Of a stretch of 64,000 nt of DNA, positions 8,208 through 17,955 are shown piece by piece. The notes beneath the pieces are model-generated. The model ran no database searches. It was not told the origin of the DNA and worked only from the letters and a program-made list of their open reading frames with translations. The translations under genes and the position numbers were made by a program. Positions within the stretch are counted from its first letter, which is position 1. Every line of letters begins with the position of its first letter. Where the stretch lies: contig NZ_JBEPOH010000001.1 of assembly GCF_040546685.1 (NCBI RefSeq), positions 3,844,001 to 3,908,000 of the forward strand, in the 5' to 3' direction. This DNA is from Variovorax sp. OAS795 (lineage in GTDB: Bacteria > Pseudomonadota > Gammaproteobacteria > Burkholderiales > Burkholderiaceae_C).

Positions 8208-8223
8208 TATGTCCCGTTCCGAA
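8208..8223 (+). promoter_or_regulatory. Possible TGTCCC box
   Basis: TATGTCCCGTTCCGAA is close to the element upstream of the LuxR gene (TATGTCCCGTTTCATCGGAA at 54856). Here it lies at the 3' end of the LysR gene in decayed DNA, so it may be left over from a lost promoter. Confidence 0.3.
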
Positions 8224-8224
8224 C

Positions 8225-9157
8225 TCAATGGGCCAGCCAGCGCGAGTCCAGCCATTTGCCCTCCTCGAAGGTGGTTTTGACGCAATCCATCAACGTTGCA
8301 ACCACGCAGCGCACCGGCGCTGTGGCCTGCCGACTACTCGGCGCCGCCAGCACGATTGTGCGCTTTAGGCCAGGGGGGGCAAGCGGGGCTGCGCTCAGCA
8401 GGCCCTGCTCGACCTCCTGGGTGACCCCCACTGCTGGAAGAATCGTCCAGCCGTGGCCATGTGCGACCAGTTCTTTCTGAACGCTCAGCGAGTTGGTCTC
8501 GGCAAAGACCTGCAGCATCACGCCAGCCTCTGTCGCAACGTGCTCAATGGCCGCACGCAAGCCTTGTGGTGCTGCGGGCAAGATGAACGGCTCGCGCGCC
8601 ACGCGCGTTAACCGCAGCGGCCGCTTCCGTGACAACTGTGCAGAGGCTGGCGCTACCACCCACAGGCTTTCTTCCAGCAGCGCCTTCACGTGCAGCGCGG
8701 AGGTTTCCTTCTGGCCATAGAGCAGGGCTGCATCCACGTCTCCGGCCTCGAGCCAGTCCTGCAGATGTCCGGCGTAACCGATCGTCAACCGAAGGCGTAT
8801 GTGCGGGTAGCGCTGGGCGACCTCGGCAGCCAGCCTCGTCGCCAAAAGGTCCGAGGTGCTGGCCAGCAGACCGATGGTCACGATGCCCGAGACGGGGCCT
8901 TCGGTGGGCTGGATTTCGGCCTTAGCACGCGCCACCTCGTTGAGGATGCGCCGGGCGTACTCCAGCATGGTTTTCCCCGAGACGGTGAGCTGCATCCCGC
9001 GGCGGGTGCGATCGAACAGTTCGGTCCCCATGTCTTCTTCCAGCATGCGCAGCTGGCGTGACACCGCAGGCTGCACCAAGTTCAGGAGGCCAGACGCTCG
9101 AGTGACATTGCCTGTCTCGGCGACGGTGACGAAGGCGCGCAGTTGCTTGAGGTCCAC
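8225..9157 (-). CDS. LysR-family transcriptional regulator
   Basis: 310 residues from the GTG at 9157, which has GAGGAGAAAGAT directly before it; an in-frame ATG at 9196 lies upstream of this ribosome site. N-terminal winged HTH (MDLKQLRAFVTVAETGNVTRAS, recognition helix around 28-38) and a periplasmic-binding-like effector domain. Divergent from the acyl-CoA dehydrogenase at 9265 across an AT-rich gap with a dyad, so it probably controls the acd-etfBA operon. Confidence 0.92.
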   Translation of the reverse strand: MDLKQLRAFVTVAETGNVTRASGLLNLVQPAVSRQLRMLEEDMGTELFDRTRRGMQLTVSGKTMLEYARRILNEVARAKAEIQPTEGPVSGIVTIGLLASTSDLLATRLAAEVAQRYPHIRLRLTIGYAGHLQDWLEAGDVDAALLYGQKETSALHVKALLEESLWVVAPASAQLSRKRPLRLTRVAREPFILPAAPQGLRAAIEHVATEAGVMLQVFAETNSLSVQKELVAHGHGWTILPAVGVTQEVEQGLLSAAPLAPPGLKRTIVLAAPSSRQATAPVRCVVATLMDCVKTTFEEGKWLDSRWLAH

Positions 9158-9223
9158 ATCTTTCTCCTCTATCTCGAAAGCTGATCGAGTCATCAAGTAA
9201 TTCTATTTTTCAACGGTTCGATC

Positions 9224-9255
9224 AAATATTAGTATCGCGCACTTTCTTAATATTT
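9224..9255. promoter_or_regulatory. AT-rich dyad in LysR/acd divergent promoter
   Basis: AAATATTA and TAATATTT form perfect 8-base arms around a 16-base spacer, ending nine bases before the dehydrogenase start. This AT island stands out in GC-rich DNA. Candidate LysR binding site and core promoter for both genes. Confidence 0.5.
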
Positions 9256-9264
9256 CGTGCCGAT

Positions 9265-10437
9265 ATGACCGACTTCGCCCTCTCCACTCCTGATCAGTAC
9301 CAGGAAATCCGCGATGCGGTTGGTGACCTGTGCAAGCAGTTCCCCGCGTCCTACCACCGCGAGGTTGACGAAAAGCGCGGCTACCCCGAAGCCTTCGTCA
9401 CGGCATTGACCAAGGCTGGCTGGTTGGCAGCGCTGATCCCTCAGGAGTTCGGAGGCCCGGGCCTGTCGATGGCCGAGGCGTCCGTGATCATGGAAGAGAT
9501 CAATCGCTCAGGCGGCAATTCGGGCGCCTGTCACGGACAGATGTACGTGATGAACACAATCGTCTTCAGCGGCTCGCCAGCGCAAAAGGACCGCTATCTG
9601 CCGCGAATCGCCTCGGGCGAATTGCGCGTGCAGTCCATGGGCGTGACCGAGCCGACCACCGGCAGCGACACCACCAAGCTCAAGACGACGGCGGTCAAGA
9701 AGGATGGACGCTGGGTCATCAATGGGCAGAAGGTCTGGATCTCCCGCGTGCAGCACAGTGATTTGCTCATCCTGCTGGCGCGCACCACGCCGCTGGACCA
9801 GGTGCAGAAAAAGAGCGACGGCCTTTCTTGCTTCATCGTAGAGCTCGAGAAGGCGATCGGCAACGGCTTGACGGTGCGCCCCATCCTGAACATGGTCAAC
9901 CACGAGACCAATGAGCTATTCTTTGACAACCTGGAGCTGCCAGAAGACGCGCTGCTGGGCCAGGAGGGCAAGGGCCTGAAGGTCATCTTCGACGGACTAA
10001 ATGCCGAGCGCACGCTGATCGCCGCAGAGTGCATCGGCGACGGCTACTGGTTTCTGGAAAAGGCGCGCGACTACGCGAGCGAGCGCAAGGTCTTCGGGCG
10101 CCCCATCGGGCAGAACCAGGGGATTCAGTTTCCGTTGGCCGAGTGCTTCATCGAGCTGGAGGCGGCCAACCTGATGCGCTGGCGCGCCTGTGAAAAGATC
10201 AACGCGCGCCAGAACGCCGGCGTGGAGGCCAACATGGCTAAGTACCTCGCCGCCAAGGCGAGTTGGGAGGCCGCGAACGCCTGCCTGCAGACGCACGGTG
10301 GCTTCGGCTTCGCCTGCGAATACGACGTGGAGCGCAAGTTTCGCGAGACGCGCCTGTACCAGGTCGCGCCGATCTCCACAAACATGATCCTGGGGCACGT
10401 GGCCGAGCATGTGCTGAAGCTGCCCCGTTCCTACTGA
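9265..10437 (+). CDS. Acyl-CoA dehydrogenase
   Basis: 390 residues of the flavin acyl-CoA dehydrogenase family, with the alpha N-domain, the middle domain ([17 protein letters not shown] for FAD and substrate binding), and the C-terminal helical domain with [12 protein letters not shown] and [20 protein letters not shown]. It introduces a double bond alpha,beta to a CoA thioester and gives electrons to ETF. It is followed 25 bases later by etfB and etfA, making a self-contained dehydrogenase/ETF unit, probably under the divergent LysR. The chain length or ring nature of the substrate is not known. Confidence 0.93.
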   Translation: MTDFALSTPDQYQEIRDAVGDLCKQFPASYHREVDEKRGYPEAFVTALTKAGWLAALIPQEFGGPGLSMAEASVIMEEINRSGGNSGACHGQMYVMNTIVFSGSPAQKDRYLPRIASGELRVQSMGVTEPTTGSDTTKLKTTAVKKDGRWVINGQKVWISRVQHSDLLILLARTTPLDQVQKKSDGLSCFIVELEKAIGNGLTVRPILNMVNHETNELFFDNLELPEDALLGQEGKGLKVIFDGLNAERTLIAAECIGDGYWFLEKARDYASERKVFGRPIGQNQGIQFPLAECFIELEAANLMRWRACEKINARQNAGVEANMAKYLAAKASWEAANACLQTHGGFGFACEYDVERKFRETRLYQVAPISTNMILGHVAEHVLKLPRSY

Positions 10438-10462
10438 TCCATTTCTCGGAAGTCTTTCATAC

Positions 10463-11212
10463 ATGAAGGTTCTAGTGCCTGTCAAACGGGTCGTCGATTA
10501 CAACGTGAAGGTGCGCGTGAAGAGCGACGGCACCGGGGTGGACATTGCCAACGTCAAGATGAGCATGAACCCCTTCGACGAGATCGCCGTGGAAGAAGCG
10601 GTGCGCCTCAAAGAGAAGGGCGTGGTCACCGAGGTCATCGCCGTGTCGTGCGGCGATGCCAAGTGCCAGGAAACCCTGCGCACCGCCATGGCCATCGGCG
10701 CCGACCGCGGCATCCTGGTCGAGACCACCGAAGAGCTGCAACCCCTGGCCGTCGCCAAGCTGCTCAAGGCGCTGGTCGAGAAGGAACAGCCCCAGCTCGT
10801 CATCCTGGGCAAGCAGGCCATCGACGACGACGCCAACCAGACCGGCCAGATGCTCGCCGCCCTGACCGACCTGCCGCAAGCCACCTTCGCCTCCAAGGTC
10901 GAAGTGACAGACGGCAAGGCCACCGTCACGCGCGAAGTCGACGGCGGCCTGGAAACCATCTCCCTCACGCTGCCGGCCGTCATCACCACCGACCTGCGAC
11001 TGAACGAGCCGCGCTACGTCACCTTGCCCAACATCATGAAGGCCAAGAAGAAGCAGCTCGACATCTTCAAGCCCGAAGACCTGGGCGTGGACGTCAAGCC
11101 CCGCCTGAAGACCCTCAAGGTCAGCGAGCCGCCCAAGCGCGGCGCCGGCATCAAGGTGCCCGACGTCGCCACCCTGGTGGACAAGCTCAAGAACGAAGCC
11201 AAAGTGATCTGA
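10463..11212 (+). CDS. etfB: Electron transfer flavoprotein beta subunit
   Basis: 249 residues with the ETF-beta signature spanning about 113-146 ([20 protein letters not shown] and [10 protein letters not shown]), which binds AMP. It starts with [20 protein letters not shown] as usual in the family. With EtfA it accepts electrons from acyl-CoA dehydrogenases and hands them to ETF:ubiquinone oxidoreductase. Thirteen bases separate it from etfA. Confidence 0.97.
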   Translation: MKVLVPVKRVVDYNVKVRVKSDGTGVDIANVKMSMNPFDEIAVEEAVRLKEKGVVTEVIAVSCGDAKCQETLRTAMAIGADRGILVETTEELQPLAVAKLLKALVEKEQPQLVILGKQAIDDDANQTGQMLAALTDLPQATFASKVEVTDGKATVTREVDGGLETISLTLPAVITTDLRLNEPRYVTLPNIMKAKKKQLDIFKPEDLGVDVKPRLKTLKVSEPPKRGAGIKVPDVATLVDKLKNEAKVI

Positions 11213-11225
11213 GGAACATAACGAC

Positions 11226-12158
11226 ATGACCGCACTAGTTATTGCCGAACACGACCACGCGACCGTCAAGCCCGCGACCCTCAACACCGTGACCGCAGCG
11301 CTTGCCTGCGGCGGCGACGTGCATGTGCTCGTCGCGGGTGCCAATGCCGCCGAAGCCGGCAAGGCTGCCGCGCAGATCGCGGGCGTGGCCAAGGTCATCG
11401 TGGCCGACAGCCCGAGCCTGGCCGAGAACCTGGCCGAGAACGTTGCTGCCCAGGTGCTGGCCATCGCGGCCAACTACAGCCACATCCTGTTCCCCTCGAC
11501 CGCCAACGGCAAGAACGTCGCCCCGCGCGTGGCCGCCAAGCTGGACGTGGCGCAGATCTCCGACATCACGTTGGTCGTGAGCCCCGACACCTTCGAGCGC
11601 CCGATCTACGCCGGCAACGCCATTGCCACCGTGCAGAGCAGCGATGCCACCAAGGTGATCACCGTGCGCACCACCGGCTTCGACGCCGCCGCTGCCACCG
11701 GCGGCAGCGCAGCCGTTGAAACCGCCGAAGGCGTGGCCGACAGCGGCAAGTCCAGCTTCGTGGGCCGCGAGGTCACCAAGAGCGAACGCCCCGAACTGAC
11801 CGCAGCCAAGATCATCGTCTCGGGCGGCCGGGCCCTGGGCAGCGCCGAGAAGTTCACCGAAGTGATGGCGCCCCTGGCCGACAAGCTCAACGCAGGCCTG
11901 GGTGCCAGCCGCGCGGCCGTCGATGCGGGCTACGCGCCCAACGACTGGCAAGTGGGCCAGACCGGCAAGATCGTCGCGCCGCAGCTGTACATCGCCGCGG
12001 GCATCTCGGGCGCGATCCAGCATCTGGCCGGCATGAAGGACTCCAAGGTGATCGTGGCGATCAACAAGGACGAAGAGGCGCCGATCTTCTCGGTGGCCGA
12101 CTACGGCCTGGTGGCCGACCTGTTCACGGCCGTGCCGGAACTGGTGAAGGCGCTCTGA
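11226..12158 (+). CDS. etfA: Electron transfer flavoprotein alpha subunit
   Basis: 310 residues, full length. The N-terminal ETF domain is followed by the FAD domain from about residue 198: [54 protein letters not shown] and NKDEEAPIF. Carries the redox FAD of the EtfAB dimer. Last gene of the acd-etfB-etfA unit; the TetR gene starts 258 bases further on. Confidence 0.97.
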   Translation: MTALVIAEHDHATVKPATLNTVTAALACGGDVHVLVAGANAAEAGKAAAQIAGVAKVIVADSPSLAENLAENVAAQVLAIAANYSHILFPSTANGKNVAPRVAAKLDVAQISDITLVVSPDTFERPIYAGNAIATVQSSDATKVITVRTTGFDAAAATGGSAAVETAEGVADSGKSSFVGREVTKSERPELTAAKIIVSGGRALGSAEKFTEVMAPLADKLNAGLGASRAAVDAGYAPNDWQVGQTGKIVAPQLYIAAGISGAIQHLAGMKDSKVIVAINKDEEAPIFSVADYGLVADLFTAVPELVKAL

Positions 12159-12416
12159 CACACCATGAATACTGACGGTTCCCAATCCGTCGATGCGCGG
12201 GGTCAGGGCACTTACGAAGGTTCCGCCCATACCACCCATGGGCCGGTCCGGCTTGCGCATGCAACCCTGCCCATCGGCCGCTGCGTGCGGCCAATAAGTG
12301 GTGCGGGGCGATGCAGTGAAGGGGGACTTCGGCTGGTTCGGCAGGGTGCCCGCTCAGGTGGTCAAAAAACCTATCCAGGGTCTTGCAAACCAAATGTCGA
12401 TCGCTATCTGAACGGG

Positions 12417-13088
12417 ATGAGAGATCTTCAACCGCGTTTCCTGACCCGCGAGCAGAGCCAAGAACAAACCCGCCAGCGGCTCGTCGAGTCTGCGCGCCGT
12501 CTGGTGGCCCTGCGCGGTCTCTACGCCGCCTCGGTGCGCGATATTGCGGCGGACGCTGGCTATTCGCAAGGTGCCTTCTACTCGAACTTTGCCAGCAAGG
12601 AAGCGCTGCTGCTTGAGGTCCTCAAGCTCCACAAGGACGACGAAGCGCGCCGCGTGGCGGCGATTATTGACAGTGCTGGTGACGTGGAGGAGGCGCTATC
12701 GAGTCTCGAAACATGGGCCGAGCGGCTGTCCGCGAGCCCCGAGCACGCACTGCTGTCATCCGAGCTTCTCATGCACGCTGTCCGCAATGCCGATTTCGGC
12801 GTCGCCTATTCATCGCTCATGTCTGAGCAACGCAGGCTCTATGCCGCTCTGGCCCGCCGCATGTTTGCGCTCAGCGGAGCGATACCGCCCGCGCCGTTGG
12901 AAGACATCGCCGCAGGATTGACGGCGATGGAGCGCGGCCTCGCACTTGATAGAGCGGTTGGCCTCACGACAGGGGCCAGCGTGCTTCCGGCCTTTTTCCG
13001 CACTGTCTTCCAAAACACGTTCGACGCCGGCGCGCAGTCCGGCGGAACGGACCCGCATCACCCAACACAGAACAGCAACGGCTCATGA
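12417..13088 (+). CDS. TetR-family transcriptional regulator
   Basis: 223 residues from ATG 12417; the frame stays open upstream to 12165 but homology begins here. The N-terminal HTH is typical: TRQRLVESARRLVALRGLYAAS, then VRDIAADAGYSQGAFYSNFASKEALL (recognition helix near residues 50-56). The C-terminal ligand domain is not specific. Its stop overlaps the start of the PfpI-like gene by ATGA, so the two are coupled. Confidence 0.92.
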   Translation: MRDLQPRFLTREQSQEQTRQRLVESARRLVALRGLYAASVRDIAADAGYSQGAFYSNFASKEALLLEVLKLHKDDEARRVAAIIDSAGDVEEALSSLETWAERLSASPEHALLSSELLMHAVRNADFGVAYSSLMSEQRRLYAALARRMFALSGAIPPAPLEDIAAGLTAMERGLALDRAVGLTTGASVLPAFFRTVFQNTFDAGAQSGGTDPHHPTQNSNGS

Positions 13089-14071
13089 TCATTTCCCCGC
13101 AGCCTTCTACGTCCCGCAAGGCGCTTGTCATACTTTCGTCGGCGCACCAACTTCCGCTGAGCGAACCCGCCGGTCATGCCCCAATTTCAACCGGCTTCTT
13201 CTTGATTGAACTGGCGCAGGTGCTGAAGGAATTCGGTAACAGCCACGAGTTCACATTCTGCACACCGGATGGCGCCGAGCCCCAGCTCGACATCAATGGC
13301 CTGTCGTTGCCCTTCATGGCGACCGACCGCTTCACCGGAGCGATGGTGTCCCAGATGCTCGCGCCCAAATCCTTCGCGCGCCGCCGTCCCGATCTCGTGG
13401 CTCGCAGGGATGCCGAACTCCGCCTCGCCGCTCGCTATCTCGGCGACCTTCCGGTATCTCGGGTTCTGCCAAACACCGATCCCGAGGTCGCCGAATTTCG
13501 AGGCGAGGTCGAGAGGGTGCTAGCCGGCTCGGCGAAGGCGAACTATCTTTCGGTGCAGACCGTGGTCGAACGTCACCGGAATCCCGACGACGCCTTTTCA
13601 CTCTCGGATTTCGATTTCATCCATTTTCCTGGCGGTCACGCGCCGATGGTCGACTTTCGGGATTCGCCATGGCTGGGCGAGATTATCAATCTGGCCTACG
13701 AGCACAAGGTCGTGCTTTCGCTGATCTGCCACGCGCCGATCGCGATGACGTCTGCGGCGTTCCGCATTGACGAGAGCGGCAGTCCCCGCGCAGTTCCGAA
13801 TCATCCGTTCCGTGGCGCAAAGCTGACCACGGTATCGAAGTTCGGGGAGCTGATAGCACTTACCACCAACTATCCCAAAATCCCGGGCAAGAAAACCCGG
13901 CTGCCCTACTATCTCGACAAAGTGCTGAGGGCCTCGGGCTACGACGTTTTGCTCTCGATCAATCCGGCTGCCGCGAAGGTGGTTTGGGAACCTCATCTAC
14001 GTCTGCTCAGCTCCAATGGTCCCTATTCGATGGATCTTCATGCGGCCCGTTTGCGCGAGGCCGTCCGATGA
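13085..14071 (+). CDS. DJ-1/PfpI-family (class I glutamine amidotransferase-like) protein
   Basis: 328 residues, longer than ordinary PfpI proteins (~170-230) and nearer the Hsp31-like group. The nucleophile elbow is LSLICHAPIA with Cys215-His216, preceded by FPGGHAPMVDF (180-191), the expected oxyanion/acid region. Members act as glyoxalase III/deglycase, chaperones or hydratases of isonitrile-like compounds; the exact activity is unclear. Translationally coupled to the upstream TetR gene, which probably represses it. Confidence 0.82.
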   Translation: MIISPQPSTSRKALVILSSAHQLPLSEPAGHAPISTGFFLIELAQVLKEFGNSHEFTFCTPDGAEPQLDINGLSLPFMATDRFTGAMVSQMLAPKSFARRRPDLVARRDAELRLAARYLGDLPVSRVLPNTDPEVAEFRGEVERVLAGSAKANYLSVQTVVERHRNPDDAFSLSDFDFIHFPGGHAPMVDFRDSPWLGEIINLAYEHKVVLSLICHAPIAMTSAAFRIDESGSPRAVPNHPFRGAKLTTVSKFGELIALTTNYPKIPGKKTRLPYYLDKVLRASGYDVLLSINPAAAKVVWEPHLRLLSSNGPYSMDLHAARLREAVR

Positions 14072-14256
14072 CTTTTCCGAATCTCGGCTCAGGCTGCAAC
14101 GCCGATCCTTCCCTCAGTACAGCCCTACGCAACTCAACTCGAAGCGAGCGAGGCGCGCGGAACACGAAGGTCTGCAGGTGACCAACAGTGTCGGGTTGAA
14201 TCAGACGCATCTTTGTGGTGGGCTTGCCGAAACCGGACGGGCTGCACGCTTCAGGG

Positions 14257-15528
14257 TCACCAAGTGACCAACAACTTCTTCAGCGCATGCGCAACCGTGT
14301 TGGGAACGTACTCAAGCGCATGTGCATCGACGATCCGCAGCCCGGGCAGGCGTTTGGATACGATGTCGAGCATCACGCTCAGCTCCAACCGTGCAAGCGG
14401 CGCGCCCGCGCAGTAGTGGATACCCATGCCAAAGCTCACATGCTGCGCAATGTTGGAGCGGCCCGGACTGAACGACTCCGGCTCTTCGAAGACTTCGGGA
14501 TCCCGATTGGCGGAACCGAACATCATGAGCACCCGATCCCCCACCACCAGCGGCTGGCCCAGCACCTCCACATTCGCTTTCACCAGCCGCCGCCAGCCGA
14601 TGATCGGCGGTGAATAGCGCAGCGACTCTTCCACCACCGCGTCCAAGTCCTGCTGGCCCGCGACGATCGATTCCCACATTGGCCGGTTGCGCAGCAGGTT
14701 GTTGAACATGCCAGTGGCTGCCGTGGTGGTGGTCTCGTGCCCGGCGAACAGCAGGTTGAACACCGTGCCCGTGATCTCGCGCAAGGTCATGTTTTCGTCC
14801 GAGCCGGCGCGCTGGGCCAGGAGGTCGCTCACGACATCGTCGCCTGGCGCATCGAGCTTGCGCCGCACCAGTGCTTCGGTGTAGCTATAGAAGTCGACCG
14901 TGCCCTTCGCGATTCGGACCTGTTCGTCCTCGGTCGGCTTGCCCCACTGCAGGACCATGCGGCTGTCGGCCCAGCGCTTGACAGACGGCACGTCTTCCTC
15001 TGGGATGCCCAAGGCACGAAAGAGTACCAGGGCGGGGGTCTCGAAAGTCAGGCCAGACACCAGATCCGCCGGGCCCGGTGCGGCCAGCAGGGCATCGAGC
15101 TTTTCGTTCACCGTCTTGCGCACGAAGGGCTCGAGCGCGAGCATCCGCGGCCGCTTGAGCGGCTCCGTGAAAAATCTGCGGTATCGGGCGTGTGTCGGCG
15201 GGTCGTTGTTGACCAGCATTGGCGGCACGTCGTAGCTCGATTCGCTGATGATCGAGCGGGCATGTGGGCACAACGGAACGAGCGGGTCGGAGACGATCTT
15301 CGAGGAAAAGTGCACCGTGTCCCTCAGGATCGACTTGACCGTTTCATGCCGCGTGACCACCCAACTGCCGAGTGCGGGCGAGAAGAAAATGGGTTCGGTT
15401 TCGCGAATCTCACCCAGCACTTGATGCGGATCGTTCTGATATGCGGTGGAGAATGGGTCGAACAATGCACTCGCGCGAGTGGTGGGGCCCGTTCTGGGCG
15501 CGGAGGCATCTTGGGACAGCGGGCGCAT
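14257..15528 (-). CDS. Cytochrome P450
   Basis: 423 residues from ATG 15528 (AAGGAG eight bases before); the GTG at 15534 is too close to that site. A soluble bacterial class I P450: I-helix AGHETTTT (about 262-269), ExxR at Glu301-Arg304, and the haem loop SFGMGIHYCAG with the iron ligand Cys373. It needs a ferredoxin and a reductase such as those at 402 and 21347. It follows a Bug gene by 69 bases in the same direction, so uptake or sensing of the substrate may be coupled to hydroxylation. Confidence 0.95.
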   Translation of the reverse strand: MRPLSQDASAPRTGPTTRASALFDPFSTAYQNDPHQVLGEIRETEPIFFSPALGSWVVTRHETVKSILRDTVHFSSKIVSDPLVPLCPHARSIISESSYDVPPMLVNNDPPTHARYRRFFTEPLKRPRMLALEPFVRKTVNEKLDALLAAPGPADLVSGLTFETPALVLFRALGIPEEDVPSVKRWADSRMVLQWGKPTEDEQVRIAKGTVDFYSYTEALVRRKLDAPGDDVVSDLLAQRAGSDENMTLREITGTVFNLLFAGHETTTTAATGMFNNLLRNRPMWESIVAGQQDLDAVVEESLRYSPPIIGWRRLVKANVEVLGQPLVVGDRVLMMFGSANRDPEVFEEPESFSPGRSNIAQHVSFGMGIHYCAGAPLARLELSVMLDIVSKRLPGLRIVDAHALEYVPNTVAHALKKLLVTW

Positions 15529-15597
15529 GAGCACAGCTCCTTATTGAGATGAAGGCTTGAGGATTCAGGGCCGGCACGCTGTGGCGCCGGCAGAAGG

Positions 15598-16563
15598 TCA
15601 GTCCAGCTTGAGTCCGAGCTGCTGAACCAGGGGACGCCAACGCTTGCTCTCGGCGTCGATGAACTGCGCAAACTCCGAGGGCGCGTTCGCATAGGGTTCC
15701 ATACCGAGTTCGGTGAAGCGTCGGCTCACCTCGGGGCTCTGGACGACAGCCTGTATCGCAGCAGACAGCCGGGTCACCACGGCTTCGGACGTGCCCTTGG
15801 GCGCCACAATGCCTACCCATGCGTAGACTTCTGCGCCTTGCACACCCTGCTCAGCAGCCGTGGGGACGTCCGGCAGCGCCGGGACGCGCGATGACGTCAG
15901 CACGGCAAGCGCCTTCAGCTTGCCGGCGCGCAGGTGCGGCAATCCGACGATCGAGTCGACCGTCATGAGCGGCACCTGGCCCGCGATTACGTCCTGGGCG
16001 GCCGGCCCAGCGCCTTTGTAGGGAATGTCGATCGCTTCGAAGCCTGCGCGCCGCTTCAGCAGTTCCATGCCGAGGTGGTGGAAGGTGCCTTTGCCGGCAG
16101 AGGCGTAGGACAGCCGCTGGCTCCTCGCGAGTGCTATCAGCGACTTGAGATCGGACGCAGGGAATGAGGGATGCGCAACCAGGATCAGGGGCGCACGGAT
16201 CACCAGCGACACCGGCACCAGATCCTTGTCCGGGTCATACGGCAGCTTGTCGAACAGCACCTTGTTCAACACCACCGCACCGCCATCGGTGCCGAAGAGC
16301 GTGTAGCCATCGCCTGCCGACTTCGCGACGGCCGTGGCTGCAATGACGCCGCTGGCGCCCGCCTTGTTGTCGACGATCACCGGCTGCCCGAGCTGCGCGC
16401 CGAGCCCTTGCGAGATGGCCCGCATGACGAAGTCCACGCCGCCCCCGGGGGCATACCCAACCACGACTGACAAGGGTTTGGAGGGCCAGGCCTGCGCCAA
16501 CGCAGGACTCACTGCACAGGCCGCATAGCTCGAGAGCGCAAAGCAGAAGGAACGGCGAATCAT
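15598..16563 (-). CDS. Bug-family (TTT) periplasmic substrate-binding protein
   Basis: 321 residues with a twin-arginine-like signal (MIRRSFCFALSSYAA) cleaved near ALA-QAW. The mature part has GYAPGGGVDFVMRAIS, GASGVIAATAVAKS, YASAGKGTFHHLGMELL and IPYKGAGPAAQDVIAGQVPLM, all Bug landmarks. Only distantly related to the duplicated pair at 2726/6455. First gene of a two-gene unit with the P450. Confidence 0.93.
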   Translation of the reverse strand: MIRRSFCFALSSYAACAVSPALAQAWPSKPLSVVVGYAPGGGVDFVMRAISQGLGAQLGQPVIVDNKAGASGVIAATAVAKSAGDGYTLFGTDGGAVVLNKVLFDKLPYDPDKDLVPVSLVIRAPLILVAHPSFPASDLKSLIALARSQRLSYASAGKGTFHHLGMELLKRRAGFEAIDIPYKGAGPAAQDVIAGQVPLMTVDSIVGLPHLRAGKLKALAVLTSSRVPALPDVPTAAEQGVQGAEVYAWVGIVAPKGTSEAVVTRLSAAIQAVVQSPEVSRRFTELGMEPYANAPSEFAQFIDAESKRWRPLVQQLGLKLD

Positions 16564-16608
16564 CTTCGTGTTTCCATGTAATGGCGCCCATGCCGACGCG
16601 GCTTGGGC

Positions 16609-16627
16609 TCGATTAATGATAAATCGA
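16609..16627. promoter_or_regulatory. Dyad upstream of Bug-P450 unit
   Basis: TCGATT-N7-AATCGA in an AT-rich patch (ATTAATGATAAATCG) 45 bases before the Bug start. The remaining bases of 16564-16862 hold no gene I can see. Candidate promoter/operator for the Bug-P450 pair. Confidence 0.45.
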
Positions 16628-16862
16628 TTACGCTAAAGGTAAAACAGGCACTAACCCGTAGCTGTCCCGTTCGAACACAAGGCAGGCAGGCACGGCCAGC
16701 AACGCAGATGAGGGAAAGTTCAGGCGGCCGTCTGGGCAGCAGGCTCCCAGGTCTTCTGGGCAGAGGCCGACGCCGGATGCGCTGGCGCATTGGCTCGAAA
16801 GCGGCAACCCTGCCGCAGCCGCCCTTACACGGGCAGCGGGCGGACACTCCTCGACCGAAGGG

Positions 16863-17654
16863 TCAGCCGGCCTGGAAGCCCAGCTTGTGACTTGCGCGCG
16901 AGCCCGCCGCTTTCAGTGCCTGGGCGTTGGGCCCGTCGAGCGACACATCGAAATTGCCCGACACGCCCAGCGCTCCGAAGGCGGCTACCGCGCGTCCGTC
17001 CACTGAAAGCACAGGAACCGCCAGCCCGCTGATTCCGGCCAGCAGCGTTCCGTCGACGGATGCCGCGCCTTGCTCGCGAACCGTGTCGATGACACGTCGG
17101 GCGTCCTTGAGCGTGCCGATCTCCCGGCGATGCGCAGCCGAAGCCACCCGCAGTTCCTCGCGCATGAGGTGGTCTACCTGAGCGGAAGGTGCAAACGCTG
17201 CAAACACGCGGCCCGTCGCAGACCAGAGCAAAGGAAGCACCGACCCCACGCGCACGTTGACGGTGACGAGCTCGCGGGGATCATCCCAGCGCATGATCAT
17301 CGGACCGTTCTCGCCCATCAGCGCGACGAAGCAGGTCACGTTCAATGAATCGAGCAAGGCGGCAAGCTCGGAAGTGGCCGCCCGCAGCGGCTGCGCCTGG
17401 CGCTGCGCGATCAGACCGACAAAGATGCTCTCAGGACCCAACACGTACCTCGAGGAATCCGGGTCCTGATAGACGAATCCCGATTGAACGAGACTGACCA
17501 GATAGCGGTGCACCTTGGCCGGGTTCTCCTCCAGCTCGGCCGACAGCGCCGTGATGGAGGCGGCTCCGCCCATCACGGCCAGCTTGTGAAGCACGGCAAG
17601 CCCGATTTCGGCGGACTGAACCTTGCGGCGCGGAGTCTCTTCTGAGCGAAGCAT
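16863..17654 (-). CDS. IclR-family transcriptional regulator
   Basis: 263 residues from ATG 17654; the frame extends upstream but homology begins here. N-terminal winged HTH (ITALSAELEENPAKVHRYLVSL, about 34-55) and a C-terminal IclR effector domain (LPLLWSATGRVFAAF, ISGLAVPVLSVDGRAVAAFGALG). Divergent from the quinone oxidoreductase at 17956 across about 300 bases, so it may control that gene and the broken leuCD that follow. Confidence 0.92.
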   Translation of the reverse strand: MLRSEETPRRKVQSAEIGLAVLHKLAVMGGAASITALSAELEENPAKVHRYLVSLVQSGFVYQDPDSSRYVLGPESIFVGLIAQRQAQPLRAATSELAALLDSLNVTCFVALMGENGPMIMRWDDPRELVTVNVRVGSVLPLLWSATGRVFAAFAPSAQVDHLMREELRVASAAHRREIGTLKDARRVIDTVREQGAASVDGTLLAGISGLAVPVLSVDGRAVAAFGALGVSGNFDVSLDGPNAQALKAAGSRASHKLGFQAG

Positions 17655-17955
17655 TTTCAAGGTCTGCGATCTGATCTGTAGGAGCCAGGGCGGCTTGGCA
17701 GGCCCGGCCGCCCGAAGCACAGGCCGTGTCTTGCGGCCGGTGACAAACGCGTCGCCGCAAGCTGGGGCGACGCGGCACACGCTGATTATCCTCGCGCCGT
17801 TCGCTCTGTCCCCTTCGCAGGGGACGGCGCACGGAGCCAGCCTCCCGCACACTTGCGCAGGCTTCACGCGTACAAGCCAGTCGCACGCACGGCGTGCCTC
17901 TGCTGCTCGCGCCCAGGCGTGCAGCCTGCCCCACCTTCCACGCATCTGTCCAGAC
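17655..17955. other. Divergent promoter region between IclR and reductase genes
   Basis: No gene visible in these 301 bases. It contains the perfect palindrome at 17808-17825. An open plus-strand frame crosses it in phase with the reductase but has no start signal or homology. Confidence 0.6.
17808..17825. promoter_or_regulatory. TGTCCCC palindromic box
   Basis: GTCCCCT-TCGC-AGGGGAC: perfect seven-base arms around four bases. It is the most symmetric of a set of related sites at 27832, 52388, 54855, 61648 and 61698. Probable operator of a shared regulator. Confidence 0.55.

Noticed and set aside
11235..12260. Long open frame antisense to etfA
   Set aside because: Typical GC-rich shadow; Gly/His-rich and without domain features, while etfA is unmistakable.
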